64,000 nucleotides of DNA from Paraburkholderia franconis (GCF_009362735.1 NZ_WHNP01000011.1:62001-126000); one strand, 5' to 3'. Shown: positions 9,885 through 19,373, numbered from the stretch's first letter. The notes: generated by a model not told the origin, from the sequence alone. Translations and numbers: made by a program.

Positions 9885-11564
9885 ATGAGTGCGGTTTCCG
9901 AAGACTACGCCGTCGAAACAGTCGACGGCACCTTGCATCGAAAGATCAGCTGGACGGGTGCATTCTGGGTGGCGAGCGGCGTGCCCGCGCTCGTGCTCTT
10001 TTCGATCGGTTCGATCGCGGCGACGGTCGGCAAGCTGTCCTGGGCGGTATGGATCATCTCGATCGGGCTCGGCTTCATTCAGTCGTTCTCGTATGCGGAG
10101 ATTGCGGGTCTCTTTCCTCACAAGTCGGGTGGCGCCTCCGTCTATGGCGCGATCGCGTGGGTTCGGTATTCGAAGCTGTTCGCACCACTGTCGGTCTGGT
10201 GCAACTGGTTCGCGTGGTCGCCCGTGCTCGCGATCGGTTCGGGACTCGCGGCCGGCTACATTCTCTCCGTGCTGTTTCCCGCGGACGCGGCGATCAATAC
10301 CTGGCAGATCACGCTGGTGAATCTCGACTGGATACGTTCGGGCCTGAGCCTGCGGATCAATTCGACATTCATACTCGGCGCCGTGGTGCTGCTCATCACG
10401 TTCGCGATCCAGCACCGCGGCATTCTGAACGCAGCGCGCATCCAGACGATACTCGGCGTGGCCGCCCTCGTTCCGCTGATCCTCGTCGGGACAGTGCCGC
10501 TTTTCAGCGGCGACCTGCCGATGCACAACCTCTTTCCGCTCGTGCCGTTCGCGAAGGACGGCGCCGGTCAGATCGTCGACGGCACCTGGGATCGCGCGGG
10601 CATCACGTTGATGGCGGGCGGGCTGTTCATTGCGGCGTGGTCCACATACGGCTTCGAAACGGCCGTCTGCTATACGCGTGAATTCCGCAATCCGAAGGTC
10701 GACACGTTCAAGGCCATTCTGTATTCGGGCCTCTTGTGCATCTTCGTGTTCACCGTCGTGCCGCTGGCGTTCCAGGGCGTGCTGGGTCTCGGCCATATGG
10801 TCTCGCCCGCCGTCAAGGATGCAGCGGGCAATATCGTTACGCCGGCCGTGTACGACGGCATGCTCTCGCCCGATATCTATAGCGGGATGGGCGTCGCGAA
10901 AGCGATGGCACCGATGATTCACGGCGGGCTGCTGGTCGAGCGCGTGCTGATCGTGATGCTGGTGCTGGCGCTCGTGCTGGCGATCATGACGTCGATGGCG
11001 GGGTCTTCGCGCACGCTGTATCAGGCATCCGTCGATGGCTGGCTGCCCAAGTACCTGTCGCACGTCAACGAGCACGGCGCGCCGACGCGCGCGATGTGGA
11101 CGGACCTGTGCTTCAACCTGGTCCTGCTGCTGATGTCCGACTATGTATTCGTGCTGGCGATGTCGAATGTCGGTTACATCATCTTCAACTTCCTGAACCT
11201 CAATTCAGCGTGGATTCACCGGCTGGACCGACCCGACTGGAGCCGGCCGTTCCGTGCGCCGAACTGGCTGCTCGCACTCGGTACGCTGTTTTCGTTCGTC
11301 AATCTTGCGCTGCTCGGCATGGGCGCGGACATTTGGGGCTCGGGCACGCTGATCTCGGGACTGTGCTTCGCGGCGCTGATTCTGCCCGTGTTCCTGTTCC
11401 GCCACTACGTGACCGACAAAGGGCATTTCCCCGATGCGATGAAAGAGGATATGCAACTCGTCGGCTCGGGCCGCGTCGCCCGGCGCGCCGGCATCCTGCC
11501 ATACGTGACGGTGGTGGCGGGAATCGTGGTCGTCGCGGTGACGCATAGCCTCGCTATCTACTGA
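9885..11564 (+). CDS. APC-superfamily permease, probable methylated-amine importer
   Basis: 559 residues with about 12 hydrophobic segments, starting ISWTGAFWVASGVPALVLFSIG and including FSYAEIAGLFPHKSGG, the APC-type helix-2/3 signature. It belongs to the amino acid-polyamine-organocation superfamily and should sit in the inner membrane. It is inserted between the DUF3445 and DmmA-like genes, so uptake of di- or trimethylamine, or of a methylated amino acid, is the natural guess. The start at 9885 (ATG AGT GCG) follows an AAAGGA stretch; the frame stays open further upstream into the preceding gene, but that part is not permease-like. Confidence 0.78.
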   Translation: MSAVSEDYAVETVDGTLHRKISWTGAFWVASGVPALVLFSIGSIAATVGKLSWAVWIISIGLGFIQSFSYAEIAGLFPHKSGGASVYGAIAWVRYSKLFAPLSVWCNWFAWSPVLAIGSGLAAGYILSVLFPADAAINTWQITLVNLDWIRSGLSLRINSTFILGAVVLLITFAIQHRGILNAARIQTILGVAALVPLILVGTVPLFSGDLPMHNLFPLVPFAKDGAGQIVDGTWDRAGITLMAGGLFIAAWSTYGFETAVCYTREFRNPKVDTFKAILYSGLLCIFVFTVVPLAFQGVLGLGHMVSPAVKDAAGNIVTPAVYDGMLSPDIYSGMGVAKAMAPMIHGGLLVERVLIVMLVLALVLAIMTSMAGSSRTLYQASVDGWLPKYLSHVNEHGAPTRAMWTDLCFNLVLLLMSDYVFVLAMSNVGYIIFNFLNLNSAWIHRLDRPDWSRPFRAPNWLLALGTLFSFVNLALLGMGADIWGSGTLISGLCFAALILPVFLFRHYVTDKGHFPDAMKEDMQLVGSGRVARRAGILPYVTVVAGIVVVAVTHSLAIY

Positions 11565-11591
11565 ACCTCCTGTCGAACGGATCGAACAGCC

Positions 11592-12185
11592 ATGATATCG
11601 ACCAACAAAAGCCGACCCGAATACGTGCCGCTTGCTCCCGACCCGCACGGCACGCGCCACTGGTTCGTCACGAACGGCGCGAGCAACGAGGATTGCGTGC
11701 GCGTGAGTCTCGCGCTCGCAGGGCTCCTGCCGATGGACGTGTGGGAAGTGAATGACCCCGCGAAGCATGGGGCAGGCGTCACGTTTCACGGTGCGAGAGA
11801 GCGCACGTTCGCGAACGAAGCCGCGCTCTTCGATGCGTTGGACGAGGCGTTGCGCGACCCGGCGACGGCGACCGTCGGCTTGCGCATCTATGCGCTCGGC
11901 AGTGAGCCGTTCATCTGGTCCGTCGGGCGCATTGCGCAGCGCTACGCGCTTGCGCCCGAAGCCATCCGGTTGCAGCACAGCGGCACGTTGCAGCGGCGCG
12001 TGTACTGCATTCACTGTCACGCGTTCAACGAGCGCGTCACGCAAAACATCGTCGCTTGCGGCGGCTGTGGACTGCAGCTCTTCGTGCGCGATCATTTTTC
12101 GCGGCGCCTTGCTGCGTTCATGGGTGTAAAGGCAGATGCCGAAGTCCCCGGCGAATTGCCCGCCATCGAGCAGCCATACCTGTAG
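11592..12185 (+). CDS. DmmA-like dimethylamine monooxygenase subunit (zinc ribbon)
   Basis: 197 residues. The C-terminal third has YCIHCHAFNERVTQNI and ACGGCGLQLFVRDHFSRR, a paired C-x2-C ribbon likely to bind zinc or iron. This end matches my memory of the DmmA subunit of dimethylamine monooxygenase and the small subunit of HODM. With the reductase (7694), the DUF3445 protein (8666) and the GcvT-like protein (6079) it completes a four-component set. It lies 27 bp after the permease and is the last gene of the rightward operon, which ends at a hairpin at 12225-12256. The exact role of this subunit is not known to me. Confidence 0.7.
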   Translation: MISTNKSRPEYVPLAPDPHGTRHWFVTNGASNEDCVRVSLALAGLLPMDVWEVNDPAKHGAGVTFHGARERTFANEAALFDALDEALRDPATATVGLRIYALGSEPFIWSVGRIAQRYALAPEAIRLQHSGTLQRRVYCIHCHAFNERVTQNIVACGGCGLQLFVRDHFSRRLAAFMGVKADAEVPGELPAIEQPYL

Positions 12186-12224
12186 TTCCGCAGTTCTGTA
12201 GTTCGCTCCCAGTCTGATCGAAAT

Positions 12225-12256
12225 GCTCATCGCACCGCTTTGGCGGCGCGATGAGC
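12225..12256 (+). terminator. Hairpin after the demethylase operon
   Basis: Arms GCTCATCGC (12225-12233) and GCGATGAGC (12248-12256) pair perfectly and CCGC/GCGG extends the stem inside. No clear T-run follows, so it is a probable terminator or 3'-end stabiliser. Confidence 0.5.
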
Positions 12257-12317
12257 GTGCGCGCATGGCAGTTGCCCGCCCGATGCGCGGCGGCCTATCG
12301 CCCAAGGGGAACCCTAG

Positions 12318-13454
12318 ATGAAATACATGCTTCGCAATGCGGCCTTTGTATCTCTCTGCGTGAGTGGAAACTGTTATGCGCAGAGTTCCGTGACGCTCTA
12401 CGGCGTGCTGGATACGGGCTTGAACTACACGAGCAACTCAGGCGGCCATCATAGCTTCGCGATGGTAAGCGGCGACACGGCGGAAACCAGTTTTGGCCTG
12501 AAGGGCACGGAAGATCTCGGCGGCGGGCTCAGTGCGATCTTTACCCTCGAAAACGGCGTCAATCTGAATACGGGTCAGCTCAACGAGGGCGGCCGCCTGT
12601 TCGGTCGCCAGGCATTCGTCGGATTGTCGTCGACATCGGCAGGCACGCTCACGCTTGGCCGACAATACGATGCAACCGTCGATATGTGGAGTCCGTTCAC
12701 GGCTGCTGGAAGCTCGATCGGCGACTTGGCTGCGCATCCGTTCGACAATGACAATGCGGACTTCGATTTCCGGCTCAACAACTCGATCAAGTACGTCTCT
12801 CCGACCTTGTATGGGTTCCAGCTGGAAGGCGTGTACGGTTTCAGCAACACGACGAACTTTTCCGCGAACCGGGCCTATAGCGCGGGGCTAACGTATACCG
12901 TTGGGCCGCTGTCCCTCGTGGTCGCTTACCTGCATCTGAATGGAGTAGGTACGACGACGGATGGCGCTATTACGTCCGACGCAGTATTCGTCGCCCCGAA
13001 GCAGGAGAATATCGACGCAGGCGTGAAATGGACGTTCTCCGAAAACGCCAATGTGTCGCTCGCGTATTCGCACGTATCGGTTACTTCGCCCACCGCAAAT
13101 GCGTATGCCCCGAACATCGGCACGCAGGCGTGGACATCATGGAAATTCGACAACGTCGAGATCAACGGCCAGTATTACCTGATGCCGGATCTCTCGCTGA
13201 TCGGCGCATATACCTATACGCACGGACGGCTCGAATCCACCACCGGCAGCGACAGTCCAAACTGGCATCAGGTCGCGCTCATGCTGAACTACAGTCTCAG
13301 CAAGCGGACCTCTGTCTATGTACAGGGCGCATGGCAGCACACGAACGGCAAGACGGGAACCGACTTTGACGGCGCGCATATCGTTGGTTCGAGCGGCGTG
13401 TCTTCGTCGGGCAATCAGGCGGTCGCCCGGATTGCGATGTCGCACAAGTTCTAG
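12318..13454 (+). CDS. Gram-negative porin (Burkholderia OmpC-like)
   Basis: 378 residues. An N-terminal export signal ends near NCYAQ, followed by SSVTLYGVLDTGLNYTSN, the usual first strand of Burkholderia trimeric porins. Other family marks are GLKGTEDLGGGLSAIF, LFGRQAFVGLSS and the C-terminal AVARIAMSHKF ending in Phe, the outer-membrane insertion signal. It should form a 16-stranded general diffusion pore. It follows the amine operon after a hairpin, so it may have its own promoter; admission of small amines across the outer membrane is possible but unproven. Confidence 0.9.
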   Translation: MKYMLRNAAFVSLCVSGNCYAQSSVTLYGVLDTGLNYTSNSGGHHSFAMVSGDTAETSFGLKGTEDLGGGLSAIFTLENGVNLNTGQLNEGGRLFGRQAFVGLSSTSAGTLTLGRQYDATVDMWSPFTAAGSSIGDLAAHPFDNDNADFDFRLNNSIKYVSPTLYGFQLEGVYGFSNTTNFSANRAYSAGLTYTVGPLSLVVAYLHLNGVGTTTDGAITSDAVFVAPKQENIDAGVKWTFSENANVSLAYSHVSVTSPTANAYAPNIGTQAWTSWKFDNVEINGQYYLMPDLSLIGAYTYTHGRLESTTGSDSPNWHQVALMLNYSLSKRTSVYVQGAWQHTNGKTGTDFDGAHIVGSSGVSSSGNQAVARIAMSHKF

Positions 13455-13474
13455 GATCGCCTTCAGGAATCCGT

Positions 13475-15289
13475 TCAACGCACGCCCGCGCCGCTGACGG
13501 CGCGCGCCTTGTGTGCGGCGAGCGCAGCCGGGACAAAGCTCAATACGACGCGCGAGCCGCGTTCCACGGCCTTTACTTCGAGCCGGCCGCCGAGGCTGCG
13601 GGCCCGCTCGCGCATGATCGACAGGCCGTAGTGATGTTCGTCGCCCTGGGTGCGGTCGATGCCACGGCCGTCGTCCTCGATCGCCACCGTCATCGCGTGG
13701 CCGTCGGACATCAGTTGCACCTGTGCCGTCGTCGCGCGCGCATGGCGAATCACGTTGGTCAGTGCTTCGCGTACGATCTGCGCGACGTGCATTTCCTCAT
13801 TGACCGTCAGCCGCACGCGCGGCACACGGTTGTCAATAGAGATTTGCACCTCGCTGCGCGAGCCGAATTCCTCGGCGAGGTCTTCGAGCGTGGAAGCGAG
13901 GCCATGCGCATGCATCGGCGAACGAAACGTCGTCAGCAGTTCTCGCAACTGCCGATAGGCGCTGTCGATGCCCTCGCGGATGCCGCGCGCAATTTCGGCG
14001 ATGTCGGTTTGCGAGAGTTCGGGCGGCAGCACGGCTTGCAGGCGGGCAAGCTGAATCTTCATGTACGACAGCGATTGGGCAAGCGAGTCATGCAGCTCGC
14101 GCGCAATGGCACTGCGTTCCTCGAACAACGCCATGCGCCGGTCGCGCACATCGCGGCTGACGTTGGAGATCGCGTGGGCCAGCACGCTCGCGATGGTCTC
14201 CATCAGGTACAGGTGACGTTGCTCGAAGCGCGTGTCCGACTCGCCTTCCGCGATCAGGACGCCGTAGCTCGCGAGCGGCACGCGCACGGGGGCGGCCAGC
14301 ACGGGCGGTGCCTCGCCGCCTTCGAGCGGTGAAAAGGTGTGGGTGCCGACGAGCGTCATCAGTTCGTTCGTGACGCGTGATCGCACGATGGCGGGCACAT
14401 CGCCGTTCGGCGAGACGACGGAATCGACGTCGAGCAGCTGCGCGGTCGCTTCCGTCATCACCAGCGCGATGCGCCGCGCGCGAAGCACGGCGACGAGACG
14501 TTGCAGCAGGGCTTCGAGTGTCCGCCCGGAGGGCTCTTCTTCGGCGAGCTGCGCGCAAATGTGATGCAGCAGTTCGAGCGACTGGTCGGCGAACGCAATA
14601 TAGTCTTCGACGATCCGCTTGAGCCGGGCCGACTCGTCCTGCTCGGTGCGCAGGCGCACGGCGAGTTGCGCCTGGAGTTTGAGCAGGCGATCGATTTCAT
14701 CACGGCCTTGCGGCACGGCCTCACCCGTTTGCGCGAGCGCCTGCAATGCCGCTCGCGGCCGCGTGAGGAGCGCGCGTCGGGCGCTCCATGCCAGCGAGAC
14801 GATGCCGAAGATCAGCAGGCATACGGTGCAGGCCTGCAGCAGTCCCAGCACGGCCGTATGCACCTGGGCCTGGTAAGCAACCTGCGAGCGCAGCGCGTCG
14901 AGCGCCGCGAGCTTCGCATCCGGCACGCTCTCGCGTTCGGCCGCAGACGCGGCGTTCGCGGCCGCAAGCGACGCAGTGAGTTCAGGCGTCGGCGCACCGC
15001 GTTGCCTCCAGTCGTTCAGTAGCGTATCGTTGCGAACAAGCGAGTCGGCCAGCTCCCTCAGTGCACGGGCCGTTTCGGGTGTACCCGACTGCAGATCTGC
15101 CGCCCTGTGTCTCAATCTCATCGCTTCGTCGAGAGAGAACAGCGTCTGCCTGAAGCCTTCATTTCCGCTCGTCTGCATCAGCGTGCCCACGTAGAGCAGC
15201 GCAATCAGGGCTACGATGCAGGCCAGCAGCAGGCAGACCTTTGCGTATAGCGGATAACGGTGAATGGGCGCAGACTTGTCCATATTCAT
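13475..15289 (-). CDS. NarX-type sensor histidine kinase, orphan
   Basis: About 604 residues from the ATG at 15289. Two membrane segments (near residues 20-40 and 145-170) flank a periplasmic part of about 100 residues, as in NarX/NarQ. A GAF-like region follows, then a HisKA_3 dimerisation helix with the phospho-accepting His in ARELHDSLAQSL (about residue 400) and a HATPase domain with EDDGRGIDR. Kinases of this class partner NarL/FixJ response regulators, which bind TACYYMT-like sites. No regulator gene is adjacent: the left neighbour is a convergent porin and the right a divergent PAS protein. The resemblance of the nearby CTACC elements to NarL sites makes this a candidate sensor for the amine genes. 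No strong ribosome site was seen, so the start is approximate. Confidence 0.82.
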   Translation of the reverse strand: MNMDKSAPIHRYPLYAKVCLLLACIVALIALLYVGTLMQTSGNEGFRQTLFSLDEAMRLRHRAADLQSGTPETARALRELADSLVRNDTLLNDWRQRGAPTPELTASLAAANAASAAERESVPDAKLAALDALRSQVAYQAQVHTAVLGLLQACTVCLLIFGIVSLAWSARRALLTRPRAALQALAQTGEAVPQGRDEIDRLLKLQAQLAVRLRTEQDESARLKRIVEDYIAFADQSLELLHHICAQLAEEEPSGRTLEALLQRLVAVLRARRIALVMTEATAQLLDVDSVVSPNGDVPAIVRSRVTNELMTLVGTHTFSPLEGGEAPPVLAAPVRVPLASYGVLIAEGESDTRFEQRHLYLMETIASVLAHAISNVSRDVRDRRMALFEERSAIARELHDSLAQSLSYMKIQLARLQAVLPPELSQTDIAEIARGIREGIDSAYRQLRELLTTFRSPMHAHGLASTLEDLAEEFGSRSEVQISIDNRVPRVRLTVNEEMHVAQIVREALTNVIRHARATTAQVQLMSDGHAMTVAIEDDGRGIDRTQGDEHHYGLSIMRERARSLGGRLEVKAVERGSRVVLSFVPAALAAHKARAVSGAGVR

Positions 15290-15361
15290 GGGCGGGTAAA
15301 GTCGTGACGCGCAACGCACGCGCTCACGATCAGTGATCCAGTTTTCTGAAGCGAGAACTTC

Positions 15362-17245
15362 ATGTCGGTTTATCTGTTCGCCACGGTATTGCTGGCTGCG
15401 GTGGCTGCACTGGTGATTCCCAAACTTGGATACAGCTCCGACAGCAATGGCCTATTGTATGTCTCGATCGGGCTGGCAGGGTGCGTTGCGGCATTGCTGC
15501 TCAGCATGGCGTATGGTGCGCGCCGCACGGCGCCGCGCATCGTGCGCGCGACCGGCTCGTCGCCTGAACTCGGCGCGTTTGCCGCCAATCTTTCGACGCC
15601 CGCCGTGCTGCTCGATAACGACGCGCTCGTGTTCGTCAATAGCGCCTTTCTCAAACATGCACGCTGGGAGCCCTACGCGGATGAAATCGTCGGGATGCCG
15701 TTCAGCAACCTCGTGCATCCGCAGTCGCTGCTCGATCTGACCGCATTGCTCACCCAGTCTCGCGACGGGGAGGAGCGCACCTCGGGCTCTTTGCGGATTG
15801 CCTATGGCGACGGCGGTTTCCGTCTGCATTCCGTCACGGCGTTGCGCGCGCGGGGCTCGAGCATGACGCTGCTGCAGTTTCCCGCGCCTTATACGAGCGT
15901 GGACGCACAGCGCAGCGAGCTGCAACTGCTGCACCATTGCAAGGATGCCGTTTTGCAACTGCCTCAGGCGCTCTTTCGCGTCGACCGCGAGTTACGTCTG
16001 ATCTTTTGGAATCCTGCCTGGCGCAACCTCGTGCGCGCGGTCGGCACCGATGCGGAGCCCAAGCCGCTCTCGTCGTTCTATCACCCCGAAGACGCCGAAA
16101 CGCTGAATGCGCGCGTGAAGGCGCTGCTCGACGGTCACCTGAGCGAACTGGTAACGGAAGCGCGGCTCATTCGCGCCGACAATACGACGGCTCACGTCGA
16201 ACTGCGCTGCCACGCCGTGACCGACGATGAGGGGAATCTGGTCGGCGCCGTCGGTCTCGTGACGGACGTGTCGAATCGACGCCGCAACGAAGAAGCGCTG
16301 CGCGCAAGTCGGCACAGCCTGCGCACGCTGCTGTCCAATCTGCGGGCGATGATCTATCGCGGGCAAAACAATCGCGACTGGTCGATGGAATTCGTCAGCG
16401 AGGGATGCTTCGATCTGACGGGCTACGAAGCATTCGAGCTGATCGACGAAAGCCGCATGACATTCCGCTCGCTGATTCATCCGGATGATCGCGAATTCGT
16501 ATGGAACGAGGTGCAGGCGCGGGTGGTGGCTCGCGAGCCCTACGAGCTGACTTACCGGATCGTGGACCGCTCCGGTCAGACCAAGTGGGTGTGGGATCAG
16601 GGATGCGGTGTCTATTCGGCTCGCGACGAGCTGATGGGACTCGAAGGCTTCATCGTGGAGGTGGCGCGCCGGCAGATGGTCGAGGAAAACGCCCGGCGGC
16701 GGCTGACGTTCGAGCACTCGACGGGGCTCACGAGCGTGTCGATGTTTATCGACCGGCTGGAGTTTTCCGCGGCCATTTCGGCGCGAACCGCGCTGCCGTG
16801 CGCGGTCTTCGCGATCAACGTCGGCGAACTTGAACACGTTGCAACGCGCTTTGGCCAGGACTACGCGGATCGGGTGATGATCGACATCGGCAGGCGGCTC
16901 GAGGTGACGCAAGGACAGCTCAATTGCACGACGTTGCTCGACCCGCATGTGTTCGTCGTGCTCGTGGTCGATTTCAGCGCGGATGCGCTTGCGTGGTGCG
17001 GCGATGCGCAGCAACTGGCGCAACGTGCAGCGGAGAATCCGGACGCCGTGCTGGACGAACTGCAGGAGAATCTGCAGAAACTGCTTGAAGGGCCTGTTCG
17101 CGTGGAGGGTCATGAGTTCAAGGTGCCGACGCGGATTGGCTGCGCGTCGATCGGACATGGCAGGACCGACCCGAAGAAAGTACTCGATCATGTGCTGGCT
17201 GCTTCCGGATGGGACGTCGGGGGCGACGCCGTTGACCTGGCGTGA
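15362..17245 (+). CDS. Membrane-anchored multi-PAS protein with degenerate GGDEF domain
   Basis: 627 residues. Two hydrophobic segments lie within the first 55 residues. PAS-like units follow at about 65-150, 190-300 and 315-435 (for example WKWVWDQGCGVYSARDELMG-type PAC sequence). The last 180 residues align in layout with a diguanylate cyclase domain (LTSVSMFIDRLEFS... then CAVFAINVGELEHV). Where GG(D/E)EF should be, the sequence reads LLDPHVFVVLVVDF, so catalysis is unlikely. It could bind c-di-GMP or GTP, or act only as a sensor. It is divergent from the NarX-like kinase with about 70 bp between starts, which hints at a shared pathway. Confidence 0.75.
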   Translation: MSVYLFATVLLAAVAALVIPKLGYSSDSNGLLYVSIGLAGCVAALLLSMAYGARRTAPRIVRATGSSPELGAFAANLSTPAVLLDNDALVFVNSAFLKHARWEPYADEIVGMPFSNLVHPQSLLDLTALLTQSRDGEERTSGSLRIAYGDGGFRLHSVTALRARGSSMTLLQFPAPYTSVDAQRSELQLLHHCKDAVLQLPQALFRVDRELRLIFWNPAWRNLVRAVGTDAEPKPLSSFYHPEDAETLNARVKALLDGHLSELVTEARLIRADNTTAHVELRCHAVTDDEGNLVGAVGLVTDVSNRRRNEEALRASRHSLRTLLSNLRAMIYRGQNNRDWSMEFVSEGCFDLTGYEAFELIDESRMTFRSLIHPDDREFVWNEVQARVVAREPYELTYRIVDRSGQTKWVWDQGCGVYSARDELMGLEGFIVEVARRQMVEENARRRLTFEHSTGLTSVSMFIDRLEFSAAISARTALPCAVFAINVGELEHVATRFGQDYADRVMIDIGRRLEVTQGQLNCTTLLDPHVFVVLVVDFSADALAWCGDAQQLAQRAAENPDAVLDELQENLQKLLEGPVRVEGHEFKVPTRIGCASIGHGRTDPKKVLDHVLAASGWDVGGDAVDLA

Positions 17246-17253
17246 ACGCTGTT

Positions 17254-17802
17254 TCAGCCGGTGTTCACGGCATTCTGCGTGTCCAGCAGCGCGAGCACGG
17301 GTTCGAGCGAACGGTCGGGCAGGCTCTCTGCTTCAAGGCAGGCGAATTCGAGCAACGCGCGTTCATGGCGTGCCAGTTCGGCTAGTATTGCTGCGTCCTC
17401 TTCCGTGCTGTTGCGCTCCATCTCGTCGTAAAGCGTCACGAAGCGCCCGATCTCATCGATAAACCATCCGATGAACGCCGGCCACGACTGCCTCGCGTGT
17501 TGCCGGGCGAGCCGCATTCCCTTTTCACGTTGAGCCGCTTCGTCGATCCCGGTGATGCCGAGGCGGGTGATCAGCGGCGTCATACGGATACGCGTCTGGT
17601 ATTCGAGTTGCGCGATCGCGGCGAGCTTGCGCCGTCGGTCCGGTGTGATCGCATCTCTGGCCATGATGGCGAACCACGTTTCCCCGTAGAGTTCGCTTCG
17701 TAAGCTGCCTTGATCTGGGCAATATATTCGGTTCTGTTCAAGCTCGATTCTCCACTGCGCCGGAAACACGGCGAAATGACGGGATGGCCACATGACGAGC
17801 AC
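17254..17802 (-). CDS. Putative ferritin-like protein
   Basis: Up to 182 residues, nearly all helical in character. LYGETWFAIMA, AAIAQLEYQTRIRMTPL and LARHERALLEFACLEAE place Glu and His residues as in small ferritin-like di-iron proteins, but I cannot name a characterised member. It is convergent with the PAS/GGDEF gene, the two stop codons lying within 10 bp. The first 25 residues are poorly conserved in style, so the true start may be the ATG near 17664. The family call is tentative. Confidence 0.5.
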   Translation of the reverse strand: MLVMWPSRHFAVFPAQWRIELEQNRIYCPDQGSLRSELYGETWFAIMARDAITPDRRRKLAAIAQLEYQTRIRMTPLITRLGITGIDEAAQREKGMRLARQHARQSWPAFIGWFIDEIGRFVTLYDEMERNSTEEDAAILAELARHERALLEFACLEAESLPDRSLEPVLALLDTQNAVNTG

Positions 17803-17952
17803 AGTCGCGACCGGCGTCAGCTTTTACGGCTCTTGATCACATGGCGCGCACCCTTCGCGCCCGCCATCTGTCGATTTTGAATAGCGATTCACGCACCCAT
17901 GGTGCAATGCGCAACGGGCGTCCCACAATACCTCAGGGTAGGTAACGCGTGT

Positions 17953-19083
17953 CTATCCAACCGCCGTGCGCTTTTTCTTTTCAGGGTCGTCGAATGGGAG
18001 CGGCCTGGCGGTTGCACGTGCATCGAGGCTGCCTTTCACTTCGAGCGCGACGCCGTCGCGGGCCTTATCGACATTCAGACGCGCAATCGCAAGTGAACGG
18101 CCAGTCAGCCGCGAGTACATTCCGCAAGTGATGACGCCGGCCTGTTCTCCGGCGTGCCATAGCGTGTCGCCCGCAGTCGTGGCTTTCGACGCTGCGATCT
18201 CGACACCGTAAATTTTGAAGCGCTCTTTGCCCGCCAGGCGGAAATGCTCGCGCGAACCACAGAACTCGGTCTTTCCCGGCGATACCGTGAAGTCGAGGCC
18301 CAGTTCCCACAACGTGTCGCCCGCTTTTTCGTCCGCAAATGGGTACATTTCCGAATTGTCATACGGGAAGAAGAGCAGGTAGCTCTCGACGCGCAGCCAG
18401 TCGAGCGCAAGGAATGCGCATGGAACGATGCCGAAGCCTGCACCTTTCGCCAGTATCGTGTCCCATATGAACGGGCCATCGGCGGCTTTGCAGAAAATCT
18501 CGTAGCCGCGTTCCCCCGTGTAACCTGTGCGGGAGATCATCACGGGCCGGCCGAAAAGACGCGTTTGCACATGATGGAAGTACGGCAGTTCTCTGATGCC
18601 GGGGACATGCTCCGCGAGGAAATCCACCGCACGTGGTCCTTGCAACGAAAGGTCATGCAGATCGTCGTCGAACAGCACGGCAACCTGGCGGCCTTGCGCG
18701 GAACGCACCAGCCGTTCGTAGCCTGTGCCCGCGCCATGCACGACCATAAACGCGTTGGGACCGGTACGGTAGACGATGCAGTCGTCGATGAACTTGCCGT
18801 CTTCGTTGAGGATTGCGGCGTAGACGGATTTGCCCGGGTAGAGCTTGCTGATGTCGCGCGTCGTGGCCCAGTCGAGCAGGCTCTCGGCATGAGGGCCTAC
18901 GTAGTGGACTTTTTTCAGGCCGGACACATCCATCAGTCCGGCTTTGGTCCGTATCGCCTCGTGGTGGTCGGCGAGGTCCGTCGAGTAGGTCCAGGCCGTG
19001 CCCATGCCGTTCCAGTCCTCGAGGCTGGAACCCAACGCGCGATGGCGGTCCGCGAGAGCCGAGATTCGCCAGGTATTTGCCAT
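17953..19083 (-). CDS. Second GcvT-like folate-binding aminomethyltransferase
   Basis: 376 residues and the same family as the enzyme at 6079-7191, but clearly diverged from it. It starts MANTWRISALADRHRALGS, has GLMDVSGLKKVHYVGPHA in the folate-binding domain and ISRTGYTGERGYEI in the middle. A GGAGTG site before 19083 sets the start; an in-frame ATG at 19134 lacks one. It stands alone between a ferritin-like gene and a hypothetical operon. A TACCCC-containing element lies 94 bp upstream. A role as acceptor of C1 units from another demethylase is likely; the donor is unknown. Confidence 0.8.
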   Translation of the reverse strand: MANTWRISALADRHRALGSSLEDWNGMGTAWTYSTDLADHHEAIRTKAGLMDVSGLKKVHYVGPHAESLLDWATTRDISKLYPGKSVYAAILNEDGKFIDDCIVYRTGPNAFMVVHGAGTGYERLVRSAQGRQVAVLFDDDLHDLSLQGPRAVDFLAEHVPGIRELPYFHHVQTRLFGRPVMISRTGYTGERGYEIFCKAADGPFIWDTILAKGAGFGIVPCAFLALDWLRVESYLLFFPYDNSEMYPFADEKAGDTLWELGLDFTVSPGKTEFCGSREHFRLAGKERFKIYGVEIAASKATTAGDTLWHAGEQAGVITCGMYSRLTGRSLAIARLNVDKARDGVALEVKGSLDARATARPLPFDDPEKKKRTAVG

Positions 19084-19176
19084 AGAACACTCCATTAAGT
19101 CGATCGTTTGATTGGTCTGCGGCATTGTCACCACAGATGAGATCGTTTCTTATCGTCGGCAAATGCTCAATCCGTT

Positions 19177-19187
19177 AGTCGGGGTAC
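19177..19187 (-). promoter_or_regulatory. GTACCCCGACT element before the second GcvT-like gene
   Basis: On the minus strand GTACCCCGACT resembles CTACCCCCACT at 7564 and lies 94 bp before the start at 19083. A TACCTAT half-site lies a few bases further upstream. It is the weakest of the motif copies. Confidence 0.3.
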
Positions 19188-19373
19188 GACTAAATAGGTA
19201 GGCAGAACAGGGAAGGGTGGTTGTGGGTGATGTGATGCTTGCGATGGTTTTCTTTGATTTGCTTCGCGCATCGCGTACGTACTGGCAGACCATGAAGCAG
19301 AGCGACATGAAGCGCGGCCAACACAGTGGCCTGTGCCTGTGCCTGTGCCGATAAGCCGGTCAGAAGGTCGTCA

